Origin: Oscheius tipulae
Lineage: Eukaryota; Nematoda; Chromadorea; Rhabditida; Rhabditidae
Assembly: GCA_037178975.1 (NCBI GenBank)
Contig: JASJZH010000006.1
Span: forward strand, 930,001 to 994,000
Direction of reading: 5' to 3'
DNA: 64,000 bases
Part shown: positions 20,361 to 32,900 of the stretch, piece after piece
Layout of the letters: every line of letters begins with the position of its first letter
How positions within the stretch are numbered: the stretch's first letter is position 1
The notes under the pieces: model-generated
What the model was told of the DNA's origin: nothing
What the model saw: only the letters and a program-made list of their open reading frames with translations
The model's database searches: none
Made by a program: the position numbers and the translations under genes

Positions 20361-21778
20361 TTAAAGATGAGTAGTGCATGGTGCCTTCAAAGGAATAGTG
20401 GTTTCATCCATGTCTTTCTCCTCCTTCTGGTAGTACTTGTCAAAAAGCACCGTTCTAAAATAATGTATCTTGAATTCCAGTGTTTGCTGTTCGATCTTTT
20501 CAAAATAGGTGACAATATCTCTTTTAATAGCCTTGTAAGAATTTTGATACTTCAAACTTGGATAACTGCACACTTCTCCCCACACAAAATGATAACCTTC
20601 CCCCTAACACAATCGTACTTAAAAACTCACTTTTTCGGAACAACCAGGACGGTAGCAATGATGGACATAATAAGGAGTTCGCATATCATCACAAAGTTGA
20701 AAACGACTAAAATAAATAACATGCCTTTTAAGTTTTGACTTACATCTTGCATTTCCTTTCACTCCCAAAAGGGGTCCACATGGGAAAAAGTTGAGCTTGA
20801 TCAACAGGAGATCAAAAATCAGAGCTGGTTGCATGCAATAGAAGGGCAGTGTCATGATGACACAGTAGAACAGTGCCATCATTTTGTGTTCGCGGAGATA
20901 GTCAGTCGACAGTCGAATCATAACCTGAGCAGCAAAGACAGAGAAGAGAAGCGAAGGTATTCCAAAGAGATCCACGTAGTGGATCAGAACAGCAGATTCT
21001 GCTCCGTATTCTGCCAACAGGAAAATGTTTACAAATTCCATGGCGAATCGAAGGAAGATGGCTTGGAGGACAAATCTTTCGAACCATTGTAGAGTTGATC
21101 TAAAATGCGGATTTTTAATATGGTACGGGTGGAAACTAACACGGTAGGAGTCAGCTTCGGCATGCAAGGAATACAGCAACAGAGTGGAGGAACCCTGAGC
21201 ATCATGTTGTAATCCTCAGCTTGGAGTGCCTCTACGAGAATCGCTTCTTCACGGTAAATCACTCTGAACGGTTATGATGTCATCATTGGAAAAGAAAAAC
21301 TAACCGGGAAAGTGAAACAGTACAGTAAACGGAATACAGAATGTAGACTACACCAACCGAGGCAAATATCGGACCAACTCGTGGGCTTATCATAGCGGCC
21401 AAGCAAAAGCCGCCAAGGACCTGAAATTTTTGAAAATTAAGAAAAAAGTTAAGCTTCCTGGCTAGAAGAACACGTCTTCAGCCAAAATCGATATAAGAGT
21501 TAAAACGTAAAATAAAGCAAACTCACCGGGTATAGAAAACATAGTACCACAAGTTTGTTCCTAACTCTATCAGCGGACACGTGTTTCCAGGTGTACCAGC
21601 AGTGAATTATGCAAAGAACATTAATGAGTAGATACAAAACCAAAGCCACAACCAACAGAACGAGGTACGCCCTTGGGTGGCCTGAACACAATTATGAAAT
21701 CAGTAAAAGTTGCTTACTGTTGTACAGTTCATCCCATGATGGAAAGTGATCTTTTATTAAGCAAGTGGTATTGACCAT
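20361..21778 (-). CDS. osta: Organic solute transporter subunit alpha (OST-alpha)
   Basis: Seven exons in phase: 21718-21778, 21527-21681, 21305-21420, 21141-21263, 20744-21099, 20631-20706 and 20361-20565, giving 363 residues, close to family size. An extracellular N-terminus with an NTT glycosylation site leads to seven hydrophobic segments, starting with AYLVLLVVALVLYLLINVLC, then SPRVGPIFASVGVVYILYS. The cysteine cluster PPLCCCIPCMPK and following LTPT are an OST-alpha/TMEM184 signature. OST-alpha with OST-beta exports bile acids, steroids and related organic anions across basolateral membranes; nematodes have several osta paralogs. A TTTCAG acceptor ends 5 nt before the ATG, consistent with trans-splicing. 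The 3' LTR of the retrotransposon ends 294 bp beyond the stop. Confidence 0.88.
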
Positions 21779-21783
21779 GCTGT

Positions 21784-23980
21784 CTGAAATTGTAATGTCA
21801 GGATGGAAAAGGACGATGTGAAAGTTGAATTGTAACTTGGCAACAAAATATGGGAACGTGGTGAAGAAAACGAAACAGTTCCTCCTTGTAAAGGAAAGTT
21901 TTCAACCAGTGGCTAAATTCTTTGGGAACGCGTGGGTAAGGTAAGTTTACGCAAGGCTTTTGCTGAACTTGTTTTTGGCACAGAAATATCAATATAATAT
22001 AGCTTGTCACCTTCACGGATGACCCCGTGAAGACTAATTCAAAACTTTGGTCAATGACGCGTAGTCCAGTATAGTCAGAGTTCCTTCTGTACTTGTAACA
22101 CACTGGGTGAAAACTGATGGCTTATAGAAATGACGGGGTAGTTTACTGCTCTGGTACGAGAGATCGTACGGGAACGGCTGCGGCCGTCTGAAGGAAGATA
22201 TATAGTGTCGCGTCACACACATGGACAGATGTCTCGATCACGCATCTGCGCCGCATGCACCTAATTCAATGTTTATATGTGAATTGGCAAACTATATCAC
22301 GTCTAACTGTTGCAAAGATTCAAAATTTGACTTGAAAACTATTATAAGCTTGTATTGTCAGAGGATTTTGTATAGGAAACGTTCCAATAAGTTGCGCATT
22401 GTGTTTTATACAAAATCCTCATAGCTATTTTTTTCCAAATGAGTATGACTGATTTTGTCCATAGAGTGCACTCTGAATACGTGTGCAACTGTACAATAGC
22501 ATCAAGAATCATCCGCGCAAGTACTGGTGACTAGGCAACCTTTGCAACACAGGGCAAAACAAGATCCCAGAATGTTTTCAGACATAGGGGCCTCAATGAC
22601 CTAAAAAGTGGCTTGAGGGTGGCAGGAAAAGGCCGTCAGTGCACAATAGAGGGTTGAAAAGGGCGCGGCGCGCAGATCTATCATCTGTTTGCGCAACGGC
22701 AAGGCAAATATGATGGCAGCTTTGAAAAGTAATAATGAAATAAGAGCTTTCTGGGCTGTCAAGGAGGAGATTAATGTCACCGAATGAGTATTGGCTCGTA
22801 AGCGATACGAAAATTAAAGAAAGCGCTGCAGCTGCACTGAATCATGTAGTGTTAATCGGTTTGTAAAATTTTGTCTTTCGTAAAACGAACAAACGTCCAA
22901 ACGTTGCAATGGGTGATTGACCTTTTTCATAGTTGTCCGAAGGAAAATATGCCATTTTTTGTCATTAAATGTCATTTTGCAATTTGATCAGCATCATCTT
23001 CTAAAAGCTAGTTCAAGCAGAGATCCAGTCTTAGTCAAAGTACCCTTTCCACACAGACAAAATTTGCACAGGCTGTTTGCATATTCAACTGTTTGCTCTG
23101 GACTTAACTGACCATATTGGGAACGGGTCAAGTTCAAAAGAAGTTGGATATTAAAGTAAAGAAACAAAGGCGGATGCGACCTGTTCGTCCCTGACGGCCC
23201 GGGAGGATTAATGACCCGTCACACTTTGCAGCCCCTCTCTTCCTTGAACTTGTTGATTAATGCTGAGAGAATTTGGGAGAAAAGTTCTCTGAAGGGAAAA
23301 GTTATGAAGCATGGCAATAGGAAAACAGTTGAGTCATTTGACTACATTTTTTGTGGCGGAACAGGTTTCGCAGAGGGGGAATCGTTGGATTTGGGACAAT
23401 GGTAAACAATTTGTGGCTAAACTTCCTTGTTGTTGAGCCACTTTCACGTGTTTATGACTTTTCTGCTGAGCTTGCATTGTTTAATGACACAAACTGGATG
23501 AGAAGTTTATCATGCTGTAAATCTTGAACTGTTACATTGTTGTCAACCGGATAGGAACTTTTTTGCCTATTGTCAACCTGTGACTTTTCCATATACATTT
23601 TTAGTGCCGTTACTTGTCTTGTTTGACTTGTCTTGTTCAAGCCTTGGTTGACTTGTCTTGTTCAAGCTTCCCTCGTTCTAGGGGCTCTCTCAGCTAGGAT
23701 ACTGCAAAAGACGCCGTTGGATTTCATCTGCTTCTTACAAACCTCTTTTAACGTTTATTTTCAATAAATAAAAGTCAATCTCAAAGCACTTATAAGTTTC
23801 AACAAACTACACAGAAAAAGAAGGACGGACGTGAAACTACTTTTGACGAGAATCTGCTCTATGACCCTACTCAGTACTCTACACACTGGACAAGGCTCAC
23901 AATAAGGCTATGCGTGATCGCGATTCAGTATTGTGTGGGTAGGGGGAAAGTGAAACTGGCTCTTGTACAATCAGCTGAGA
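21784..23980. other. Intergenic, no gene supported
   Basis: Minus-strand ORFs at 21798-22222 are short and unrecognised. The rest is AT-rich with scattered CpG-rich patches near 22660 and 23180. No RNA gene or domain was found. It contains the short tandem repeat at 23608-23668 and the upstream region of osta. Confidence 0.45.
23608..23668. repeat. Short tandem repeat
   Basis: The unit TGACTTGTCTTGTTCAAGC occurs twice cleanly, with a partial copy (ACTTGTCTTGTT) just before. Confidence 0.7.
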
Positions 23981-26900
23981 TCATTTCGCTTCTTGATGCT
24001 CGGACTTCCTTGCGGCAGCGGCGGCGAATGAGAAAACGCACAGAACTGCGTAGCAGATTTGGTCAGACTGAAAATTATTGAGATGAGATCGATAAACTAA
24101 AATGTGAAGTAAGAGGATAATACTCAACCACGAACGTGCACAACGACATTTAACAGGCGGCTGCGTCTTCTTCCACTTGATGAGCATTCATATAGACTAC
24201 GGTAAAGACCCGGTGAAGTGAAAAGGCAATCTCAATGGCCTAAATTGTTACAGGTGAACACATACACGACGATGTTACAAAAGAGGACAAAACATGGCAA
24301 ACTGATAAGGGTAACTAACCATTTGGGAGTAGTAACGACGCTGTATCAACTCGCCCTTCTTTCGATCTAGAAAAGTTCGCGTTTCATTAGTTGTACAGGC
24401 AGTTTCATCGTTTAAAATCGTACAAAACTTTTGAAACAAAAGCTCTGGCAGGGAAACAAAAAGCTTACGACACCCGGGATTCCCAAGCCGTCTCCGATCC
24501 AAGTACTAACCGGGCCCAAAGTTGCTTGACTTGCCAGATCGGACGGGATGGCGTACTTTCAACGTGGTGTGGCCGTAAGCGAGTGAGTCCCCTTCCCCTT
24601 GTCTGATGTTATCGATGTCCGCTTCTCTGACCTCTACTGTCTTAGAGAGAACTGCTGTCCCATTCCTACTATTGCTGTCTTTTTTTTCCTATTGCTGTCC
24701 TATGCCTAATAACTTTGGTGTAAAATTTCAACTGTTGTTAAATATCTTTTCTAATGTATCACCAGTAGAAAAGGCGCGAGTGGGCGCTTACCGTATTCTT
24801 CCAACAAGAAGACGTTTCCACCAAACGTGTTGCACTTCTTGATATTTGCCAAATCGATAAATTGCTTAAAACATACTTTACTATTAAAAAACCGCAAACA
24901 AACCTGGCTATTCTGGAAAATGACTGCCACACCGTCACATCTGACTTGGAGAAGTCCGCCCTGGTTCGATTCCACGTCATGAACAGGAAATTCTCCTCCA
25001 AGTGCTCTTCCTTGAATGTCAACTTTGCCTCTGGCAGCTGCTCTTTCCATTGCCGACTTGAGACACATGTACAGCTCGCGGCACTGAAAAGAATTAAGGT
25101 CTTTGTGGACCAACAATCTCCTACCTTTTTCAAGTAGAACTGCTGCATGTGGACTTTGTCATCTTGCCGTCTCCAAATGCAAAGAACTCGAGTTTTCGGG
25201 GAGTAGGTCATGTTGACCAGTCGCTCGTACCACCATCTTTCGGTGACGGCTCCAGTTACAGCTCGGAGCACTACTGCATCATCACAAACCTGAAGCAGAT
25301 TTTTATTTTTCTCCAAATGCAATTTATACCTCCATGAACATCATACTTCCTTGGGCATTTGTTCCAGAATAAACAGTGAAAGACTGTTTCTGTACAAGTC
25401 GACTACCAAGTGGCTTCAGAGGAATGGAATTGCCCTGAGTTTGTGGCAACTCGTCCAGCAGCTTGTTGATTTCTTTGGAGCAGACAAGCCCAATATGGGC
25501 CTTTCCCAACAAGCGACGAATTTTCTGTTGAATAGCTTTCTGACCAGTCCCGCACATGATCATGTATGCGGTCAGGTTGTGGAGAAGGGTTGACAATAAA
25601 CGGTCCTCTTCCAATTCTAGACGTTTCCGTTCAGAGTCGTTCAGGGCTGCATATCTGGAACCAGGAGATTATTCTCAAACATGCTAAATCAAAAATGGAA
25701 GCGAAATAACACTCTTTATTGTCGAGTCCCACCCCAACAAACCGCTGTTTAAACTTTCAGCGCCGCTTTTAGAAGTGTACAGATTTTCCCAGTTTTGGAA
25801 TCTTCGACCAACCTGTCAATCAATTCAGAGGGCTCCTGATCCATTCCAACAATTTCTCTCTCCTGTGCCACGACGTCGACAAAGGCATTCTCCCAGAAGA
25901 CCACATTTTGCCAAAGTGTTGTTCCAGGTGTTACTAAACTTATACATCTTTCAATAAAGATCGTATTGCTTACAAAGATCTTGGAAGATGAAATGTCGGG
26001 ATGGCTCTGAAGGAGTTGGAGGAACTTTTTGCGGACCATTTGCTGCACCTCCAATGGGCAAACTAGTCGGGTGCTGGATCAGAGGTTTTTGAGCTGGAGG
26101 ACTTCGAATGAGCGGGGTGCTCTTGTTACTTTCTGACGAAACACTAGTTCTGTTCCTTTCTTCAACTTCCTGAAGTGATTCTTGTCTCGGAGCTGGTGGT
26201 CGAGGTGGGATTGGAGGCGGTCGCCGTCCGCCTGTGGTTGGCAATGGTGGTGGAGGAGCATTGGGTGGTGGTCCTGGAGGAGGGGCGGATGGCGGAGGAC
26301 CAGAAGGAGCTCCAGTTGAGACAGAACCGTTTCCTGAGCTAATCGAGTTGCGCTGAGGTATGGGAGGAGGAGCAACTGGTTGTGGAGGTGCTGAGTCAGA
26401 AGTAGAGGCCATTCTGAAAGTTTTGTTATCAAGATATCCCTTATAGTCTTTAAAATTTCTTTGAGAATCTTGCTACTTAATACAAAAAACCTACGTAAGT
26501 GAACTGATCGATCCATTTGCACTTGACTGTCCAACTGGAAGAGTTGGTGTTCTTATGTCAACGGAGGATGTAGGTAGCTTGGCTGTATTAAGGTCTTTTA
26601 AGTTTGTCACCGAGTGTGAAGGGGTTACAATCTAAAAAGCATGTCTCTTGGACAAAAACTTAAAGTTTTCTTACTGTGCTTGGAGCACTACTTGATGGAG
26701 ATGACACCAGGTTCATATCTTTGCACCAGTAATGTGTATGAGCAATTTCTAGAACATGAAATGTGGAGGCAAGGCCATTGCAGCCGGGCGTGTTGAAATT
26801 GGCCTCAATGCCAGAGATACAAGCTTGAAGAACTTTAACGTATCCTTTGAACTGACTGCGGGAAAGTTGCTAAAATAAACAGTTTAAGCTTTGTGTCCAC

Positions 26901-29900
26901 TGAAAACAAACGATTTCCTTGACATATTCGTCATCCGAGAGCTTGTTCTCCAGGCCCAAATTCAATTTGGAACAGACTAATTCTCGAAGACTTTCGTCCT
27001 CCATCAGACGCTTCAACTTTGGATAGGTGAAGACGCCCACTCCTTGACCAGAAAGCACCTGATCACAGATTTCACGAACAGCTTGTTGATTCTTGCTGAA
27101 AAGTTTTCATTATAGCCATAAAAATAGTTTTGGTTCTTGGGAAAGTAACCATCACACTGTTATAGGAGCAATTACTGGTCCCATAGTTAGCGTCAAATTT
27201 TGCTAATCAAGACAAAGATTACGTACAAAAAAAGTTGATCTGTTCAACCTGCTTTTTAAAATTTTTTTATGTCAGTGAGAAAAGGAGTATTCTGGACTCA
27301 CCTTTGTTGATTAGCAGTCTGCGTGCTGTTCTGAGGCGTCGTTTTAGATTTGACCAAATGCTGACTCTGTTCCATTTTTGTAGCTGCAGCTTTAGCTAAC
27401 GGAGTCATTGTCTTTTCCTTCAGTGCTTGAGCCTTTGGCGCAGTCTTGTTTATTACCTAAAAACCATTTTTGAAAACCTTTTTCACTAACCTGACTGAAG
27501 ATGTCGGAGCTCTTTTCAGCATAGCCGTTTATAGCACTCATGAAGTTCTGTCCCAGGACTTTTTCTCCAGAGTCGCTCATAAAGCCCTGGAAAGTTGGTC
27601 TCGAGAAAATTAACTGGAAACGGACTCGAATTCTCATTCCACGAAATGGGGGTGTTTTTGTGGTTGAAGTTGGTGTAACTACTGTAGCAGCCGTCTCGTC
27701 AACGGTTTTCTTCCTCTGAGAAACAGGAGTCGACTCGTAATCCGAGCCATCATGATCGAACGAAAACGATCCTTTTGAATTGGACTTCAAGGCAAGATTA
27801 TCCGCAAGCCTAGCAAAATCTGCTTCACTGTCTACTGCCGAAGTTGACATGGTGGAACCTGGACTTGATCTGCAACCAGAAATCATAACAGTTAACTGAA
27901 AAAAATTACCTTCCACTGCTGATGGAACTCTCCATAGAGGCCACTGTATCGCTGTGAGGAAGTTCCAACGTTAGAGGTTCTTTGTAGACATCATTAACAC
28001 AAGCCAAAGGTTTGGTTTTTTGCTCTGAAAACAATGTTGTGACAAGATCTACAGTTACGTGTTTTCAAAATTTCTTTTTTCAAAAGTTTAGTATATTTTG
28101 CACAATACGTTTTTTACGGTAGTCATATTGTCTTTATTTCATTTTTGCTATAGTTTGTGCGAAAGGTACTGTTATACATCATTTTTGTGGCAAGTCCCTT
28201 TTAAGATACTTTGATGTGCGAATATAGAATACGAACGAAAGTGTGATTGATAGTTGTGAACGTTTCAACTTGACACACACTAATATCAACAAAGTGTTCA
28301 CGTTGATTGATACTAACCTGGATATTTCGGATATACCGGAATAAGCGCTAATTTTAGGTGGCGCCTGGACATGAGATTAATCTGAGCGTGCTAATCTAGT
28401 GAATCTTTTCAAGAGAAGCTCTAGCGGTTCCCCAGGTAACAAAATCTACACGCGAGTGCTACAAAATAGGATCCGAGAAGAAAACATAAACAGCTCAAAT
28501 GGCGCAGCAGACAAAAGTTGATTGCCCGGATTACCTCTGCCTTCAATGATGTGGTATTTGTCTTGGATAATATTTAAAAAAAAATGTTTTGTTCCCTACC
28601 GTCCATGGGACTGTCAAAAACGAGGTCATCAATACTGCTGGAGCTGGCCATTGATCTCGAGCCATCGTCGTCGCTATCCGAGTCAACAAGCTGTTTTCCC
28701 TCTCTCTGATATTCATAAAAGGCGAGGTGAAGCGTCGAATTATCAGGGTATACCTGAGTTCGTTCGTTTTCATTGACAGAAATATTTACCGTGAAATGGA
28801 CAGGCATAAGCTGTTCGCTGAACCATTTAGCCTTGTCTCCGACCTGTTCAGGAGCCTCTATTCCAGCTTGAACTCTCACATAAGTCTCATTCTTCGGTGA
28901 TAGACTGCATTCGGCGAAATATTCCACTGCCTGACTCCTTAAACATAACTTTTCCAAAGTCTCCGAGCTTGGTTACCTGCACAAATCGCTGATGTATTGT
29001 GTGCAGTTTGGTCTGCTCCTCAAAAAAGATTCTGACTGAAGAGCAACGACAGGCCTCGGATACAATCTGAGGGTTCTCGAATGTTCAGAAAAATCCCCAA
29101 AAACGTTGGGAGAGTTGAAGAACTTGATCTGTGGAAGCGTTGTGATCAAGCTAAAAAAAGTGTCACTTACCATGGCCACACGACAAGCAACGTCTACATT
29201 GTCGGGATCGAGAGCTATACTCGCTTCAAGACTTCCGCGACGAACATCGCTGTACGAAGCTCTCATCTGGGTCAGGGCGGCTTGTAGATTCACCTGAAAA
29301 ACTATCGTTTGACTATGCTTTCTACAAGTTTTGACTCTAGGCATGCCAGAATGCTCTGACCTTCCAGGTTATGTTGTTTCAACAGTGATAACGAATATCT
29401 TTTGGACTGAACATTTACATTTTATTTGTTGGTATCAAAGGGGTTCCTATATTAGGTACTTTGCTGCTACCCAATCTAGGACCCCTTGGACTGAATAATT
29501 AATTTATATGGCGGAGATACACTAACGGTTGTATTTGGGGCTTCGAATACTGATGAATCCACTGATAGTACAAGATTATAAAGTTAGTCATGCATTGGTT
29601 CTAACAATAATTCGGAGCTGCACAAACCTTCAGTGTGCTAAACTCCGGTTCTGGCATCTCAGGAATGAACAGTTCGTCTGGCACGCTGAGCTGGCAAGTG
29701 TCCAGATCGACAACAATTACGTCATTTGGCACATCCTTGATCCTTTTGTGGGTGAAGAATGAGGCAGGCACGCCAATTATGAAGGGTGTCGGTGCCAGCA
29801 GAAGCTAAATATGGGCGTTTTTTTGGTCACAGTTTTTTTGTACCTGTTCTGCAGACTGCATATAAGCAGGAAGAAGAGGAATGACCGGGAACATGTACTC

Positions 29901-32900
29901 CAATGGGTAGAGAAGATGGACGAAGGAGAGGACGCACATGCTCACTGCGTTGTAGTTTCTTGATTGTATCACTACCTGAAGTATCTACCTTTTATCTGTT
30001 TTGTTAAAATTGTACTTTGAATTCCAACATGACAGCCGTCAGAACTTTTAACGCTGTCTCGATGCCCAGCAGTTCAAATGGGAGATGAAGAGGAAAGTCA
30101 ACCAGGGAAAATCTCGTGTGGTCAGGTAGAGCAAACTCCAACATTGGCATGATTTCTGGCGGCATTACCTGAAACAATAATACTCATACTGGCGTAGTAG
30201 TTACTAAGAAAGGATGTCACCTACTCGTCTTTCCCACTCCCCGCGATACCTACTGCCTGCGAGGTGACATTGCCAGCGGGTCCAATAGTGTAGTGGTTAT
30301 CACGTCTGCTTCACACGCAGAAGGTCGCCGGTTCGAACCCGGCTTGGACCTAGTTTCTTTTGCATTTTGGACTTGTACTTTGTTCCACTTTGAGACTATA
30401 TTATACTTACAGCTGCAACGGAAAGTATTTACATCTTCTTGTCTGCTGTCAAAATTTTGTAAGCTAAACTTAAGAAGTGAGGTGCATCCTTAATTTAAAT
30501 CAGTCTTGTGTAACTTTGATGGCATCACAATATTCACTTTCGCCTATCTTTTGTCAGCAGATCATAAAAGAACCCGTTATGACCTAAATGAATCGTACTG
30601 ATAACCAAAAACTGTCTTGGAGAATGTGCGATTTGCTCTTTTGTAAATACGGTAAATGGAAGATTCGACATTTAGGATTGATGACAGGGAAACATGCACA
30701 ATGGTGCTAAATACGACAACTTTACAGTTCCAACGAAATTTCGAAATGCCATGTTTTTCCTTATTCTCGAATGAGTAAAGCGTCGAGGGATGTTTGCAAA
30801 CAGTCACTTGTTTTCGTGCCAGTTCTGTATATACCCAGTATTTTGAAACGTTCTAGAAGGTCTCAGCTCACGTTTACACCCACACCGTCCCTAGTTTTTA
30901 TTGTTTCATGGACACTCTGGCTCTGACGCGACCCAAGCGACTTTTATCAGCGGTCCCCCTTCGTAATAGGATGGGCAGGTCCGTCTAGAAACTGATATAA
31001 GCCGACTTCTGGCCGGTGGACGTGGTTCTCTTTTATCTTTTGGTGCACTACGCACTTTCCGTTCTTTTCACCTTTTCAATTTCCTTTTTTTTTTTAGGTA
31101 TGAGGACCGTGATATTCCTGGCCCTTGTCGGCCTTGCCGCTGCTGGCATCTTCACAATGAAGACCAGACGCTTTGCTCTTAGACAGAAGCTGAAGGAGTG
31201 AGTGACTCGTTCTTATGCAATAGTGTTCATTTTCAGGGCTGGTATCTATGAGGCCTATAAGGAGGCTCTGGCTCATTCCCGCACTCAAGTTTTGGCCACA
31301 GGAACCCAGACCTTCTACGACTTCCAAGATGACATCTACCTCGGAAACATTACCATCGGATCTCCTCGTAAGTTTTTAACGCCTCTATGATTCGTTGCGC
31401 TTCAGTAGTATGTACAAAGAACGAGATTTTTCAGCTCAGCAGTTTGAGGTTGTTCCCGACACTGGATCCTCAAACCTCTGGGTTATCGACGCTACTTGCA
31501 ACACCAAGGCCTGCAATGGAGATCCTAGCACCAACTTCAATAAGGACAAATTTGATACTACCAAGTCTACAACCTTCGTCAAGGAGACTCGCACCTTCTC
31601 GATCGAGTACGGAACCGGAGCCTGTTCAGGATACCTCGGAAAGGATACTCTGACCTTTGGAGGATTGACCGTCAAGAATCAAGAGTTCGGAGTTGCTACC
31701 CACTTGGCCGCCTTCTTCGCCTACAGTCCCATGGACGGAATCATGGGTCTTGGCTGGCCTTCCATCGCTGTCGACAAGGTCGTTCCGCCCATGCAAAACG
31801 TCCTTCCCCAGCTTGACCAGCAATACTTTACCGTCTGGATGGACCGCAAGGCTAACCCTGTGAGCATGGGTGGAGCCGGAGGACAGATTACCTACGGAGG
31901 TTATGACAACCAGCACTGTCAATCTGAGATCACCTACGTTCCTCTGACTACTGAGACCTATTGGCAATTCGCTCTGGATGGCATGTCCATCGGAACTTAC
32001 ACCTTTACAAACAAGGAACAGGCCATTTCTGATACTGGTACATCCTGGATCGGATGCCCCAAGGAAGTTCTCACCCAGGTAATTGTTACTCGGAAAAGAT
32101 CATATGTTTTGTGCTTCACATACCTAGCAAATGAGGAAAACATGACTATTTTGCTAAATTTCAACCAATGGGACCTTGATAGCCAATCTTAAATCTTAAC
32201 TGTTTGCAGATCGTCAAGCAGACCGGAGCCGTTTACTCGAAGACCGACCAAGAGTACGAAGTTGACTGTAGTCAAATGGACAGCCTTCCCGACATTGTTT
32301 TTACCATCCACGGGCAAAAGTACACCGTTCCTTCTCACGAATACGTCGTCAACGATATCTCCCCCACTGGAACCAAATGCTCTATTACTTTCTTCGGAAT
32401 GACTGGAGGAGCTTTCTCTCCTTCCTGGATTCTCGGAGATACCTGGATCCGTACCTACTGCAACGTCTACGATATTGAACACAAGCAGATCGGCTTCGCC
32501 TTGGCCAACCACTAAATATTCGCACTACAAGAATACCAATAAACATATCATTCTTTGTATGATTACTAGTTGTTGCTACTCTAACGCAACAATAAAAACC
32601 GCCATTAGTCAAAGAGGAAAAAGACGACGAAAGTTAGCGTTGCATTGCCCACAGATATTTAGAGCGTGCCCTATCCCGGTACCTCCTGCCCAATTTGTCT
32701 ATTTTTGGGAGACTCAGCAAATTGTTTGGTACACTTCGTTTACCCACCTCCAATTGAACCTTCGTCTTTCCTGGAACCGGAACAGGTGAGCTTAGGAACA
32801 TGAGTATCCATGTCTCGATCTGCTTAATCTCATTCATGACATCCGGCGGAATCGGGTCGTTCCAGTGTCCGGTCAGCACATTCCAAACCACATCCCTGAT

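Noticed and set aside
21798-22222. Overlapping minus ORFs upstream of osta as an operon partner
   Set aside because: Two frames overlap, with no domain and no in-frame splice model; the osta start has its own acceptor.
28522-28776. Plus-strand ORF over aex-3 exon 12
   Set aside because: Shadow of the antisense exon, which has clear MADD-family sequence.
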